Positions 44,611-54,103 of a stretch of DNA of 64,000 nt are shown one piece after another; position 1 is the stretch's first letter, and every line of letters begins with the position of its first letter. Position numbers and translations under genes: made by a program. The notes below the pieces were generated by a model. The model was not told where the DNA came from, ran no database searches, and saw only the letters and a list, made by a program, of their open reading frames with translations. The DNA is from Flavobacterium piscisymbiosum. Its GTDB lineage: Bacteria; Bacteroidota; Bacteroidia; Flavobacteriales; Flavobacteriaceae. The stretch lies in the NCBI RefSeq assembly GCF_020905295.1, contig NZ_JAJJMM010000001.1, positions 4,464,001 through 4,528,000 on the forward strand, written 5' to 3'.

Positions 44611-45426
44611 ATGAAAAAAACAATTTTTACTGTTACAGCAGCATTACTAACAGTTTGCGCTTTTGCGCAGGAAATAAAAATTAAAAACGACGAAGTAAAG
44701 CTTGATGACAAAGCAGTTGCTTATATCGAAGGGAAAAAACCAAATCTTCAAATTCTGAGTTTAGACAAGCAGTATTCTGTAAGTGCTGAATTAAAATTTT
44801 TAGAATCTACCGGAAAAAGATGGATGATTCTAAAGAGTGCTAAATCAGGTAAAACAAATGAAGTTGATTATAAAAAATTCAATCCGCTAAATCAGCAAAA
44901 AAGCGTTATAGAAGCTTTTATAGATAAAGGTTTTGTGAGCGCGGATGGTCTAAATACTGAAGCGATCGAAAATTTTATAAATGGTGAATCTTCAGGTGTT
45001 GGCAATAAAATTAAAAACGAAGCAAATGCAGCAAGTGGAAAACAAAAAAGAATTGAAGGTTATCAGGTTGTAATCGACGATGCCGGTATTATCTATAGCG
45101 CCATAACAAAAGATCCTAATAATAAAAAGATTGGAAATATAAAGATCGTATCAACAACTGCATTAGGAGTTCAAAAATACGAAGTGTATGATTTAGATCA
45201 GAATTTGATAGGAACCTGGTACAACATGAGCAGCAAACATCCCGGTTATGATAAGTTTTTGTACGAAGAACTTATAACGTTTGATAATAAAGTCTTTAAA
45301 ATAAAATACGAAAGTTCAGGAGCTAATATACAATACAGAATAAGTGGAGATAAAACTGCCTTAAATATTGTAAATGAACTAATTGATAACGGATATATTT
45401 TGCAACATCAGGGAATTGCGCGTTAA
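44611..45426 (+). CDS. Secreted protein, unknown function
   Basis: 271 residues with a typical signal peptide (MKKTIFTVTAALLTVCAFAQ). The mature chain is lysine-rich, with no recognised domain. Has its own terminator. Confidence 0.7.
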   Translation: MKKTIFTVTAALLTVCAFAQEIKIKNDEVKLDDKAVAYIEGKKPNLQILSLDKQYSVSAELKFLESTGKRWMILKSAKSGKTNEVDYKKFNPLNQQKSVIEAFIDKGFVSADGLNTEAIENFINGESSGVGNKIKNEANAASGKQKRIEGYQVVIDDAGIIYSAITKDPNNKKIGNIKIVSTTALGVQKYEVYDLDQNLIGTWYNMSSKHPGYDKFLYEELITFDNKVFKIKYESSGANIQYRISGDKTALNIVNELIDNGYILQHQGIAR

Positions 45427-45457
45427 ATAAGAGACATTTAATCTCACTTGAAATATT

Positions 45458-45505
45458 AAAAAAGAGTACCTTCAAAATCATTAATTTTGAAGGTGCTCTT
45501 TTTTT
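45458..45505 (+). terminator. Terminator of the 44611 gene
   Basis: A long stem (AAAAAAGAG.ACCTTCAAAAT with ATTTTGAAGGT.CTCTTTTTT, one wobble) followed by T residues, 32 bp after the stop. Confidence 0.88.
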
Positions 45506-45710
45506 AGTCTTTGTTTATTGGTTTTCAAAATAGTGTTAATAACTCTTACATTAACTTACAAGCATTGATTATTTCGATTAAAGATATTTCTTATATTCGC
45601 TGGCAATAAATGTTAATTTACAGATAAAATTACTTATAATTTAAGAGTATCTGTGCTATTATTAGTATTTAATTGAATAACGTAATTAACCCACCAAAAA
45701 TAGAATTAAT

Positions 45711-47273
45711 ATGAAAAAAGTGAGAATTCGTTTCGCTTCGGTACTCTTTGTTTGTTTGGCCTCAACAACTGCATTTGCCCAATTATCATCTGCAAAAATT
45801 GATTTGGTAATGCAAAATGCTTTGCAAAAGTTTAAAGTTGCGGGAGCATCAATTGCTGTTGTGAAAGATGGAAAAATAATTCACTCGAAGGGATATGGAA
45901 TTAGTTCTATTGAAACCAAAAAACCTGTAGACGAATACACAAATTTTCAAATAGCATCTAACACCAAGGCTTTTACAACCGCTGCGCTTTCTATTTTAGA
46001 AGATCAAGGTAAAATAAAATGGACAGATAAAGTAAAAGATTATTTGCCGGAATTTAAAATGTACAACGATTATGTTACAGAGAATTTCAATATACAAGAT
46101 TTATTAACTCATCGCAGCGGACTAGGATTAGGTGTTGGTGATTTGATGTTTTTTCCTGATGGATCTAATTTTACAGTTACAGATGTGATGAAAAGTTTTC
46201 AGCATTTTAAACCAGTTTCTGCCTTTAGAACCCAATTTGATTATGATAATTTACTGTACATCGTTGCCGGAGAAGTAATTGCTAAAGTTAGCGGTATGAG
46301 TTATGAGCAATTTGTACAACAAAGAATTATAGCGCCTTTGCAAATGAATCATACGTTTGTGGGACCTTTATTAAAAGACAAAACGAATCTTGCTGTACCC
46401 CACTCTTCGGTGTCGGGAACTATAAAAACGATTAATTCTTATGATATTGGAATAGGAAGTGCCGCAGGAGGTATTTATTCGAATGTGGCAGATATGTCGA
46501 AATGGATGATTACACGCCTGAATAAAGGGCAATATGGAGATGATTTGAAATCGTCATTATTCTCTTTAAAAAATCATGATGAAATGTGGCGTATACATAC
46601 TGTTATGCCTGCAGATCCTAATCCCAGATACAATTCTCATTTTAACGGTTACGGTTTAGGATGGGGAATATCAGATGCGAAGGGAAATCTTAAGGTAGAA
46701 CACACAGGTGGTTTGCCTGGAATGCTGTCTATTGTAACCCTGTTTCCTGATCTGAACTTAGGGATTGTTGTTTTAACTAATACCGAAAATGGTGGCGCCG
46801 GTCTTTTTATGGCAGTATCTAATACCATTGCAGACAGTTATTTAGGTTTGGATGATTTTGGCTGGACAGATAAAATGGCCGAATGGATGAGTCAGGATAA
46901 AAATACAAGTGATGATGTTACCATAAATACCTGGAAAAAAGTGACGGCTGCAAAAAACACGAAAGTAAATAATGAAGACTTTATTGGTATTTATGAAGAT
47001 AGTTGGTTTGGAAAAGCAGAAGTATTTGTAAAAAACAAACAATTATGGATTAAATGTCTGCGTTCACCAAAATTAAACGGGCCTTTAGCTTTTTATGATA
47101 CTAATACATTCGCTGTAAAATGGGAATATCAGGCAATGAACTGTGATGCTTTTGTAACGTTTTCGGTTGATGAAAAAGGTAAAGGGCAATCTATTAAGAT
47201 GAAAGGAATCTCTCCAAATATTGATTTTAGTTTTGACTTTCAGGATTTAGACTTTAAAAGAGTAGAGAAATAA
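45711..47273 (+). CDS. Secreted class C beta-lactamase-like serine hydrolase with C-terminal domain
   Basis: 520 residues. Signal peptide ending TTAFAQ. Catalytic S83-x-x-K86 (ASNTKAFTTAAL), Y-x-N at about 178 (YDNL), and H-T-G-G near 331 replacing KTG. A C-terminal beta domain (about 415-515) resembles DUF3471. Family members are periplasmic peptidases or esterases acting on cell-wall or peptide substrates. Distinct from the shorter paralogue at 42094. Confidence 0.88.
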   Translation: MKKVRIRFASVLFVCLASTTAFAQLSSAKIDLVMQNALQKFKVAGASIAVVKDGKIIHSKGYGISSIETKKPVDEYTNFQIASNTKAFTTAALSILEDQGKIKWTDKVKDYLPEFKMYNDYVTENFNIQDLLTHRSGLGLGVGDLMFFPDGSNFTVTDVMKSFQHFKPVSAFRTQFDYDNLLYIVAGEVIAKVSGMSYEQFVQQRIIAPLQMNHTFVGPLLKDKTNLAVPHSSVSGTIKTINSYDIGIGSAAGGIYSNVADMSKWMITRLNKGQYGDDLKSSLFSLKNHDEMWRIHTVMPADPNPRYNSHFNGYGLGWGISDAKGNLKVEHTGGLPGMLSIVTLFPDLNLGIVVLTNTENGGAGLFMAVSNTIADSYLGLDDFGWTDKMAEWMSQDKNTSDDVTINTWKKVTAAKNTKVNNEDFIGIYEDSWFGKAEVFVKNKQLWIKCLRSPKLNGPLAFYDTNTFAVKWEYQAMNCDAFVTFSVDEKGKGQSIKMKGISPNIDFSFDFQDLDFKRVEK

Positions 47274-47283
47274 ATTCCTTAAA

Positions 47284-47320
47284 AACAAAAAACTCCATTA
47301 TTACAATGGAGTTTTTTGTT
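47284..47320. terminator. Bidirectional terminator, 16-bp perfect stem
   Basis: 47284-47299 pairs perfectly with 47305-47320 (AACAAAAAACTCCATT and complement), loop of 5, between converging genes. Confidence 0.92.
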
Positions 47321-47323
47321 TTA

Positions 47324-48199
47324 TTATTCTGATGTTTCCAGTTCTGCATTTGTTCTGCGAATAGATTCTGCATCTTTATAATCCAGCCATTCCTGCCCTT
47401 TTCTTTTTCTCATCCAGTTATCATAATATCGTATAATAGCGACGTTGGCAAAACCTTTCCATAAATTAGACGGTCTTCCGGCGAGGGATCTTAAACTCAG
47501 CGAAAAACCCGGTGTAAGGTATTTCATGTAGTGCCACCAACCTTCTGGCATATAGAGCATTTCGCCGTGATTAAGAGTGGTAATGTATGGTTTGACTTTT
47601 CTAAGTGCCGGAAAACGTTCAAAATCAGGATTATCAAAATCTATATCTTCGTTGCACAACCATGAATATGGCAGTCGGTACATGTATTTTGTTTCTTTGG
47701 GATCGACAAGGACACATTGTTTTTGGCCTTCAAAATGAACGTGAAAAATATTAGGAAAATCAATGTCATAATGCATAAATACCTTGGCATTCTGACCTCC
47801 AAAAAAAACAAGCGGCATGCTTTTAAGTAATCTTATTCCCAAACGCGGCCAATGCATATCAGACTTCATTAAAGGAACGTCTTTCATGAGATTATACAAA
47901 AAGATACGAAGATCGGTTGGGCCTTTTTCAAGAATATCAATATATTCAGACATTGTCATCGTAAAGTCCGGCTCATTGACTTTCTTGGTATAATCGGTTT
48001 TACGGCTATCGTACAAAGGCACTGTTTTATTTCCTGCAACTTCTCTGATAAAATCAAAATTCCATTTACTAAAAGCTGGCCAGTCCTCTATTTGCTTTGT
48101 CATTATCACAGGCTTTTGTGGCTTGTAATAGTTTTCTATGAATTCTTTTTTTGTTAGTTTTTCAACCCTTTCTATCTGTATATAATGATCAAATGCCAT
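47324..48199 (-). CDS. JmjC/cupin_8-type Fe(II)/2OG oxygenase
   Basis: 291 residues. The JmjC metal triad is H143-x-D145 (FMHYDIDFPNIFHVHFEG) and H223 (MPEGWWHYMKYL), with the NLMK-type lead-in near 103. Such bacterial enzymes hydroxylate proteins or small molecules. Monocistronic. No exact TAnnTTTG box upstream. Confidence 0.87.
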   Translation of the reverse strand: MAFDHYIQIERVEKLTKKEFIENYYKPQKPVIMTKQIEDWPAFSKWNFDFIREVAGNKTVPLYDSRKTDYTKKVNEPDFTMTMSEYIDILEKGPTDLRIFLYNLMKDVPLMKSDMHWPRLGIRLLKSMPLVFFGGQNAKVFMHYDIDFPNIFHVHFEGQKQCVLVDPKETKYMYRLPYSWLCNEDIDFDNPDFERFPALRKVKPYITTLNHGEMLYMPEGWWHYMKYLTPGFSLSLRSLAGRPSNLWKGFANVAIIRYYDNWMRKRKGQEWLDYKDAESIRRTNAELETSE

Positions 48200-48552
48200 A
48201 CGTAATTAGGTTTTAAAATTATACTTTGATACAATAAGTAAGTATTATAAATGAACTGTAAATGATAAATTAATTTTGATTTTTATTGTACAACTTTCAT
48301 AGTAAAGGTACACATTCTTAATTAAAACTTAACTTAAGCTTTCGCTAAATGAAACGTCCTTTGTTTATGATAATTTCGATCTTAAATTCAAATAATTTCA
48401 TAAAACAGTGCTAAATATATTTATTATATTAGCAAAAAAATAAAGTAACTCACAGCATTAAAACCAACTAAAAAAGTTGATTAATGACTATTATAAAAGA
48501 GTCTGCGGAATTTTAAACCAAAAACAATTACCAAAATAAATTAACCAATCTT
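48200..48552. other. 353-bp intergenic region
   Basis: Divergent region, AT-rich, with no ORF and no strong repeat. A TATATTTA-like box near 48414-48422 and a short CAACT...AGTTG pair near 48465-48479 are the only signals; neither is convincing. Confidence 0.4.
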
Positions 48553-48816
48553 ATGAAAAAAAACATTTACGAAGAACTTTCAAATGAAGAATTAATTAAA
48601 AAGAGAGATTTATTTAAAGCTGTTTCAATTGGCTTCGGAGTTATTTTTGTGTTGGCCATAGCAGTTATTGTGTATCTTTTTAGTGCAAAAGGATTTAAAA
48701 ACTTTTCGATAGCGACACTTATTCCTATTTTTACCTTACCTATCACATTTGTTCCATTGTTGATCAATTTAAGTTTACTGAACAAAGAAATTAAATCAAG
48801 AGATCTTAAAGTTTAA
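48553..48816 (+). CDS. Small two-helix membrane protein
   Basis: 87 residues, two transmembrane helices (about 23-43 and 52-74) after a charged N-terminus (NEELIKKRDLFKAV). Similar flavobacterial proteins carry the label redox-active disulfide protein, but no CxxC is present, so I do not support that. Function unknown. Confidence 0.65.
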   Translation: MKKNIYEELSNEELIKKRDLFKAVSIGFGVIFVLAIAVIVYLFSAKGFKNFSIATLIPIFTLPITFVPLLINLSLLNKEIKSRDLKV

Positions 48817-48919
48817 TAATTGAAAAAGAACTTTCGTAGCAGTAAATTAAGGAAATAAAAGCATCTTTTTTTTTAGTTACCCTCAATGAGATCATCTGAA
48901 AAAATAATCAAATTAAATA

Positions 48920-49948
48920 ATGATAGAGTCCAACCAGTTGCTTTTCTTTTTTAGTGCTTTAGGAGCTTTTAATGGTTTCATACTTTCGATATATTTTGCT
49001 ATAAATGCCAAAACGAAAAATTTTACCAACTATTTTTTATCCTTACTCCTACTGGTTTTAAGCATTAGAATTATTAAATCAATATTTTTCTATTTTAATC
49101 CGCATTTGTCTAATATTTTTATTCAAATTGGGCTTTCTGCCTGCGTTCTCATTGGGCCTTTTCTTTTTTTATATCTAAAATCATATGGAAATGAAAAATT
49201 AAATTGGAAAAATCATGTCCTGTCCTACCTGACAGTAATAACCATTTTAGGAATTTTTTATCCTTATGTAGAGCATCGCGCAATTTGGAGCAGATGGATT
49301 GTATGTGCCATATATTCGCAATGGCTTATTTACATTATTTTATCTTTAAAATACCTTCGTCCAATTTTTCTAAAAATCAAGAAAAGGGAAACTTTAAAAA
49401 GAATAGATATTTGGTTTCTTAGTATTTATTTTGGTGTTGTAGTGATATGGTTTTCCTATAGCATGGCAGCTTATACTTCCTATATTGTTGGAGCCTTATC
49501 CTTTACGTTTGTTTTGTATTTAATTATGCTGCTTTTAGTTTTTAAAACCAATAGTGAATCAACTTTTTTTACTGAAAAAGAAAAATACAAGAACAAGGAA
49601 ATTGACAAAGAAACTTTGGATGTAATAGATCAAAAATTAGCCGTAATAATTGAAAAAGAACTATTTCTTAATCCAAATTTTAGTCTTGAAGAAGCAGCGA
49701 AAGAATTAAAAGTGACCAAACATATTCTGTCTCAATACGTGAATGAAGTATTGGGCAAATCTTTTTCCAGCCTTATTAAAGAATATCGAATCGAAAAAGC
49801 AAAAAAGTTATTAGAAACCGAAACGAATTATACTATCGAAAATTTAGGTTACGATAGTGGTTTCAATTCAAAATCAGCTTTTTTTACTGCGTTTAAAAAA
49901 ACAACCGGTTTGACCCCTGCAGAATATCAAAAATCATACTTAAAATGA
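48920..49948 (+). CDS. AraC family regulator with membrane-embedded sensor domain
   Basis: 342 residues. N-terminal membrane domain of about 7 helices (residues 1-215), then a cytosolic AraC HTH pair: FSLEEAAKELKVTKHILSQYVNEVLGKSFSSLIKEYRIEKAKKLL (about 249-292) and ENLGYDSGFNSKSAFFTAFKKTTGLTPAEY (about 303-332). This 7TM-AraC design senses at the membrane and binds DNA directly. It stands upstream of, and reads toward, the two secreted genes at 50053 and 50559, its probable targets. Confidence 0.88.
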   Translation: MIESNQLLFFFSALGAFNGFILSIYFAINAKTKNFTNYFLSLLLLVLSIRIIKSIFFYFNPHLSNIFIQIGLSACVLIGPFLFLYLKSYGNEKLNWKNHVLSYLTVITILGIFYPYVEHRAIWSRWIVCAIYSQWLIYIILSLKYLRPIFLKIKKRETLKRIDIWFLSIYFGVVVIWFSYSMAAYTSYIVGALSFTFVLYLIMLLLVFKTNSESTFFTEKEKYKNKEIDKETLDVIDQKLAVIIEKELFLNPNFSLEEAAKELKVTKHILSQYVNEVLGKSFSSLIKEYRIEKAKKLLETETNYTIENLGYDSGFNSKSAFFTAFKKTTGLTPAEYQKSYLK

Positions 49949-50052
49949 GTTTGATATTATAAAATCAGAGTTCTAATTTATAAATTAAAACCTTTTCGGC
50001 ATTCATATACTTGATATTTGCTCTCATTATTAACAATCTAACAATTTTAAAA

Positions 50053-50511
50053 ATGAGAAAAGTACTTTTATTTATTTCCGTTATTCTTTTATCTTTTAAC
50101 CTAAATGCTCAGATAAGCGATACTACAAACGACCTGGCTTTGATAGAAAAAACAATCAATTTGTATTTAGAAGGGCAAGCTACAGGAGATTCCACCAAAG
50201 TAGGCTCGTCATTTGATGATTCCTGGCAATTGAAATATTTCGCTGATAACGAAATTAAAGTGGTAACCAAATCAAAATATATTGCAGGTTTTCAAAAACA
50301 CGACAGACCCAAAAATTGGTCGGCTCGAACTGTATTTGTCGATATAACAAATAATGTGGCTATTGCAAAAGTAGAGATCAGTACGCCAACGCTATTATTT
50401 GTAGATTACTTTCATTTCATGAAAACAAATAAGGGCTGGCTAGTTGTAGATAAAATTTCGGCTCGAACACCTCATAAAACAGTAGAAGCAACAGTTGCTA
50501 AAGCCAATTAA
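50053..50511 (+). CDS. Secreted NTF2-like / lumazine-binding-like protein
   Basis: Start moved to 50053 (MRKVLLFISVILLSFNLNAQ) since the signal peptide starts there. The mature part (about 130 residues) has the SnoaL/NTF2-like cone pattern: LALIEKTINLYLEGQATGDSTKVGSSF...FVDYFHFMKTNKGWLVVDKISA. A very similar domain ends the next protein, suggesting a duplicated unit. Periplasmic; ligand unknown. Confidence 0.8.
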   Translation: MRKVLLFISVILLSFNLNAQISDTTNDLALIEKTINLYLEGQATGDSTKVGSSFDDSWQLKYFADNEIKVVTKSKYIAGFQKHDRPKNWSARTVFVDITNNVAIAKVEISTPTLLFVDYFHFMKTNKGWLVVDKISARTPHKTVEATVAKAN

Positions 50512-50558
50512 TAAATAAGATGTGTTTATTAGATTCGAAACTTTATAATTTTCATTAA

Positions 50559-51689
50559 ATGAATAAAATAATAATCGTATTACTTGTTCTTACAGGTTTA
50601 CAGCCAATATATTCTCAAAACAAAATTTTGTTTGTAACCTCCAATCAGGATTTTTACGGAAGCACTAAAATCCCGACGGCGAATCATTTTGAAGAAATTG
50701 TCCTTCCTTATGATATATTTATAAAAGCCGGATATACAGTCGATTTTGTAAGTCCTAAAGGCGGAGCTATCCCAATTGGATATATTAATACATCTGATAT
50801 TTTGCAAAAAAAGTATTTGTACGACGGTTGGTTTTTGGATAAACTGGAGCGTACCAAGAAACCAAGTGAAATTATAACCGATGATTATTCGGCAATTTTT
50901 TATAGCGGTGGCGGTGCCGCAATGTTTGGAGTTGCAGAGGATGTTACGATTCAAAAAATTGCAAGAAGCATTTATAGCAAGAATGGCGTAATTGCTGCCA
51001 TTTGCCACGGAACTGCCGGAATTGCTTATTTGAAGGATGAAAACCAAAAATCTCTTTATGCCGGAAGAAAAATTACGGGATATCCGGATATATTCGAAAA
51101 TAAAGAAGCAGCATATTACAAAGCATTTCCGTTTTCTATAGACAAAGCGATTAAAAATAATAAAGGCGATTTTGTATATTCTGCAAAAGGCGGAGATGCT
51201 TTTTATAAGGTCGATGGCAGATTTGTGACCGGTCAGGATCCTACTTCGGGTTCAAACGTAGCAAATGAGGTTCTTAAAATTTTAAAGGATAATTCTAAAG
51301 GTACTAATGCTTTTTTAGTGAGTGATTTAGAGAAAATTACAGAAGTATTACTCGACTATATTGAAGGTACTGCAAACGGACAACCCGAAAGATTACGCAA
51401 AGTTTTTGATCCTAATTTTAATTTATATACAGTTTCAAAAGATACTTTATGGATTCGCTCAGGAGAACAGTATATTTCGAACATAAAAAAAGGAGAAAAA
51501 ACGAACAGAATTGGAAGCATCGTTTCTATTGATGTTGAGAACGATACAGCAATGGCAAAAGCAGAAATCTTAATACCCAATCAGCGAATTTTTACAGATT
51601 ATTTTTTAATACTTAAGTATCATGGCGACTGGAAAATAGTACATAAAAGTTATTCCTGGAGAGAATTACCCAAAACAGAAAAAACATAA
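50559..51689 (+). CDS. Secreted DJ-1/PfpI-NTF2-like fusion protein
   Basis: 376 residues. Signal peptide ending IYSQ. Residues about 22-245 form a DJ-1/PfpI class I amidotransferase-like domain (Hsp31 type) with nucleophile C149 in AAICHGTAGI; acidic and histidine partners fit glyoxalase III or deglycase activity. Residues about 255-376 repeat the NTF2-like domain of the upstream gene (LDYIEGTANGQPERLRKVF...FTDYFLILKYHGDWKIVHK). The fusion is unusual. Probably co-transcribed with the 50053 gene. Confidence 0.82.
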   Translation: MNKIIIVLLVLTGLQPIYSQNKILFVTSNQDFYGSTKIPTANHFEEIVLPYDIFIKAGYTVDFVSPKGGAIPIGYINTSDILQKKYLYDGWFLDKLERTKKPSEIITDDYSAIFYSGGGAAMFGVAEDVTIQKIARSIYSKNGVIAAICHGTAGIAYLKDENQKSLYAGRKITGYPDIFENKEAAYYKAFPFSIDKAIKNNKGDFVYSAKGGDAFYKVDGRFVTGQDPTSGSNVANEVLKILKDNSKGTNAFLVSDLEKITEVLLDYIEGTANGQPERLRKVFDPNFNLYTVSKDTLWIRSGEQYISNIKKGEKTNRIGSIVSIDVENDTAMAKAEILIPNQRIFTDYFLILKYHGDWKIVHKSYSWRELPKTEKT

Positions 51690-51720
51690 ATAGGCTAAAA
51701 AATAAAAGCTGAAGCATCGA

Positions 51721-51749
51721 AAAAACTCCTTAAATTTTAAGGAGTTTTT
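51721..51749 (+). terminator. Terminator of the DJ-1 fusion gene
   Basis: AAAAACTCCTTAAA / TTTAAGGAGTTTTT palindrome flanked by T residues, 31 bp after the stop. Confidence 0.85.
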
Positions 51750-51890
51750 CATTATTTCAAAAACCTGTTTAAGAACTTTTTTATAATACATCGTAAATCG
51801 TATAGAATAATTTAATTTATTTATAGTAGCTTAGACATGAATTTTAAATAATTGATAACAACCTATTTTTTCCTAGTAGAGCCTTAAAAT

Positions 51891-52577
51891 ATGACAGTGA
51901 AACAGTTGTCTTGCCTATTCTCATTCATTATAATACTTTTTAGCTGTAATGAAAATAACAGAAAGAAAGTCAGTAATGCAGCTATTTCTGATACGATAGC
52001 GAAAAGTATTAAATTTAATAAATTAAAAAAACTATTTGTAGTTGGCGGCTTTGACGGTAACGGAAAACAGGATACAATTTTTCAGCATAATTATTCAAAA
52101 AAAACAAACACTGAAATAGAAAAATCTCCTGACCCTTTTGAAAATGATTGGGAAATAGTCGAAAATTGGTTTTACAATCAAAAAGCCGATTTGTATTTGA
52201 CTATTAATAAAAAAAATCAAGATACTTTACATCTTGGTACAGCACAAGGACTTTATTGCTTAATAAACATTGGGGACAATAATCAAGATGGTAAAGACGA
52301 AATTGCTTTGGTAATTGATAAACTAGAAATGAGCAGAGTCAATAGTTGTAAAATATATTCACTTTGTAATAAAAAATGGATGCAATTAAAGCAGTTTGGA
52401 GTTCACGAAGATTCGTTTGATTTTAGCACTAACAAAGCCCCGATTTTTGGTGATATAAAAGGTTATCTTGAAAAACAAAATAATAAATGGGTCTTTAAGG
52501 ACTATTCGCGGCAAAGCTATGAAAACGAAGAAGAAGTTGGGAAAATGAAACTGCTAAAACTGGATAAATGCAATTGA
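51891..52577 (+). CDS. Lipoprotein with Asp-rich (FG-GAP/EF-hand-like) motifs
   Basis: 228 residues. Lipobox FIIILFSC. GGFDGNGKQDTI (about 52-63) and NIGDNNQDGKDEIALV (about 126-141) are D-x-D/N-G-x-x-D calcium-binding-type motifs like those in FG-GAP repeats. Function unknown; extracellular face. The gene converges on the propeller protein at 52607. Confidence 0.75.
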   Translation: MTVKQLSCLFSFIIILFSCNENNRKKVSNAAISDTIAKSIKFNKLKKLFVVGGFDGNGKQDTIFQHNYSKKTNTEIEKSPDPFENDWEIVENWFYNQKADLYLTINKKNQDTLHLGTAQGLYCLINIGDNNQDGKDEIALVIDKLEMSRVNSCKIYSLCNKKWMQLKQFGVHEDSFDFSTNKAPIFGDIKGYLEKQNNKWVFKDYSRQSYENEEEVGKMKLLKLDKCN

Positions 52578-52606
52578 ATCAATTATGTTTTGTGTTTGTG
52601 AATTTT

Positions 52607-53683
52607 CTAATAAATCCTTTCAAAAGAAACACCGTTGAATCGATATACCCCACTCGGATTTGCTCCTCCAACCCACAATTCTCCTTTTTTGGTTTTATAA
52701 ATAGTCCAAATATGGTTGCTCCCTACTCCATCCTCTTTCGTGAAATTTTTCACAGACTTCCCATCGTATCGCCATACTCCGGATCCTACAGTCCCAAACC
52801 AAACGTTCCCTAAATTATCCTCTCCAATAGAAAAAACTTTCTCAAGCGAATTGCCTTCCTTTTTTTTTAGTTTTTGTTGCTCTGTGAAATTGATCACTTT
52901 TTTTCCATCATATTTTAAAACACCTATTCCGTTATTGGCAATCCAAAGATTTTCTTTGCTGTCTTCCATTATAGCACGGGTATGCAAATGTCCGGTTTTG
53001 TCACTTAGTCCTAAAAAAGCATCGTCGATTATTTTAAAATCTGAGCCATTATAACCAATTACAGCGCCATAAGTCCCAAACCAAATCGTACCGTTTTTAC
53101 TTTTTACAAAATTTGTCGATATCAAATAATGATTCTCATGCCCCGATTTTGTTTTAACAGGTAATGTGCGAAACGAAAGTTGTTTCCCGTCATACTGATA
53201 CACGCCCGGATTTCCTTCAAGTTTATTGTATGCCTCGATCTCATTACCTTTAAACCAGAGATCATTATCGTTTAATTTCCATTCGTTTTTTGCATTATAA
53301 TTTCTTTCTTTATAAATACTCATTTTATGGCCGTCGTAAGTACTTAATCCTTTGCCACATTCAAACCAGATAACGCTATTTTTATCTTCAAAAATATTCC
53401 TGACCTGATTTTGGCTTAATCCGTTTTCTGTTGTAAAATACAGCAGCTTTCCATTATGCAGCAAACACACCCCTTCGCTGTAACTACCAAACCAAATGTT
53501 TCCTCTACTGTCTTCTAAAATGGAATGAATTCCTGTCGTGTATTTCAATCTTATGCCATCAGTTTTACTTTCACTTTTTCCCTGATTAAATTGATTTTGT
53601 TTATTACAAGAGATTGTTACAGCAATCAGAAAGGTATAGCAAAGGCAGAATATGTATTTGTTATTTAGTTTTATTTTCATCAA
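52607..53683 (-). CDS. Stand-alone two-component-regulator propeller lipoprotein
   Basis: 358 residues. Lipobox AVTISC, then about six Reg_prop-type repeats such as SILEDSRGNIWFGSYSEGV, NIFEDKNSVIWFECGKGL, AIMEDSKENLWIANNGIGV, SIGEDNLGNVWFGTVGSGV and TIYKTKKGELWVGGANPSGV. In hybrid two-component systems these propellers form the periplasmic sensor, followed by a membrane helix and kinase; here neither is present. It is a surface or periplasmic propeller alone. The N-terminal MM offers two starts; either fits. Confidence 0.85.
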   Translation of the reverse strand: MMKIKLNNKYIFCLCYTFLIAVTISCNKQNQFNQGKSESKTDGIRLKYTTGIHSILEDSRGNIWFGSYSEGVCLLHNGKLLYFTTENGLSQNQVRNIFEDKNSVIWFECGKGLSTYDGHKMSIYKERNYNAKNEWKLNDNDLWFKGNEIEAYNKLEGNPGVYQYDGKQLSFRTLPVKTKSGHENHYLISTNFVKSKNGTIWFGTYGAVIGYNGSDFKIIDDAFLGLSDKTGHLHTRAIMEDSKENLWIANNGIGVLKYDGKKVINFTEQQKLKKKEGNSLEKVFSIGEDNLGNVWFGTVGSGVWRYDGKSVKNFTKEDGVGSNHIWTIYKTKKGELWVGGANPSGVYRFNGVSFERIY

Positions 53684-54103
53684 AATGATATTTTCTTTTC
53701 TAATTAATAGCTTGAATATTAAGTACTAAATCTAGTATATTCTTTACGCAATGTAAGTATTTGCGAGCTTTTTTTTAGAGAATCTAAAAAAAACTTTGCT
53801 TGAAAGTATAGTAATCATCTTTATAAAAAAATGCTTTTTGATGCAAAATCACATTCACTAAATTACTTTGTTTTTAACATGTATTTACTTGAAATAAAAA
53901 AATTTTACAGTAAGAATTATTATTATATTCGTTAAAAATTAAAACCCAAATTAAAGTCTTAAAATTAGACAAATACAGTAATATTTGAAGATATTCTGTC
54001 ATAAATAAGTATTAGCACGGCAATTTGAGATCTAACAATTTCAATAGGATAAAAACACATTAAAATTCATTCGAAGGTTACCCATAATTTTTTAAAAAAC
54101 TGT
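53684..54103. other. 420-bp intergenic region
   Basis: Divergent gap between the propeller gene and the hydrolase gene. AT-rich, no ORF. A near-match TATATTCG lies at 53934-53941. I see no repeat or hairpin of note. Confidence 0.4.

Noticed and set aside
50598..51047. 149-codon minus-strand ORF
   Set aside because: Lies wholly inside the DJ-1 domain gene on the other strand and shows no domain.
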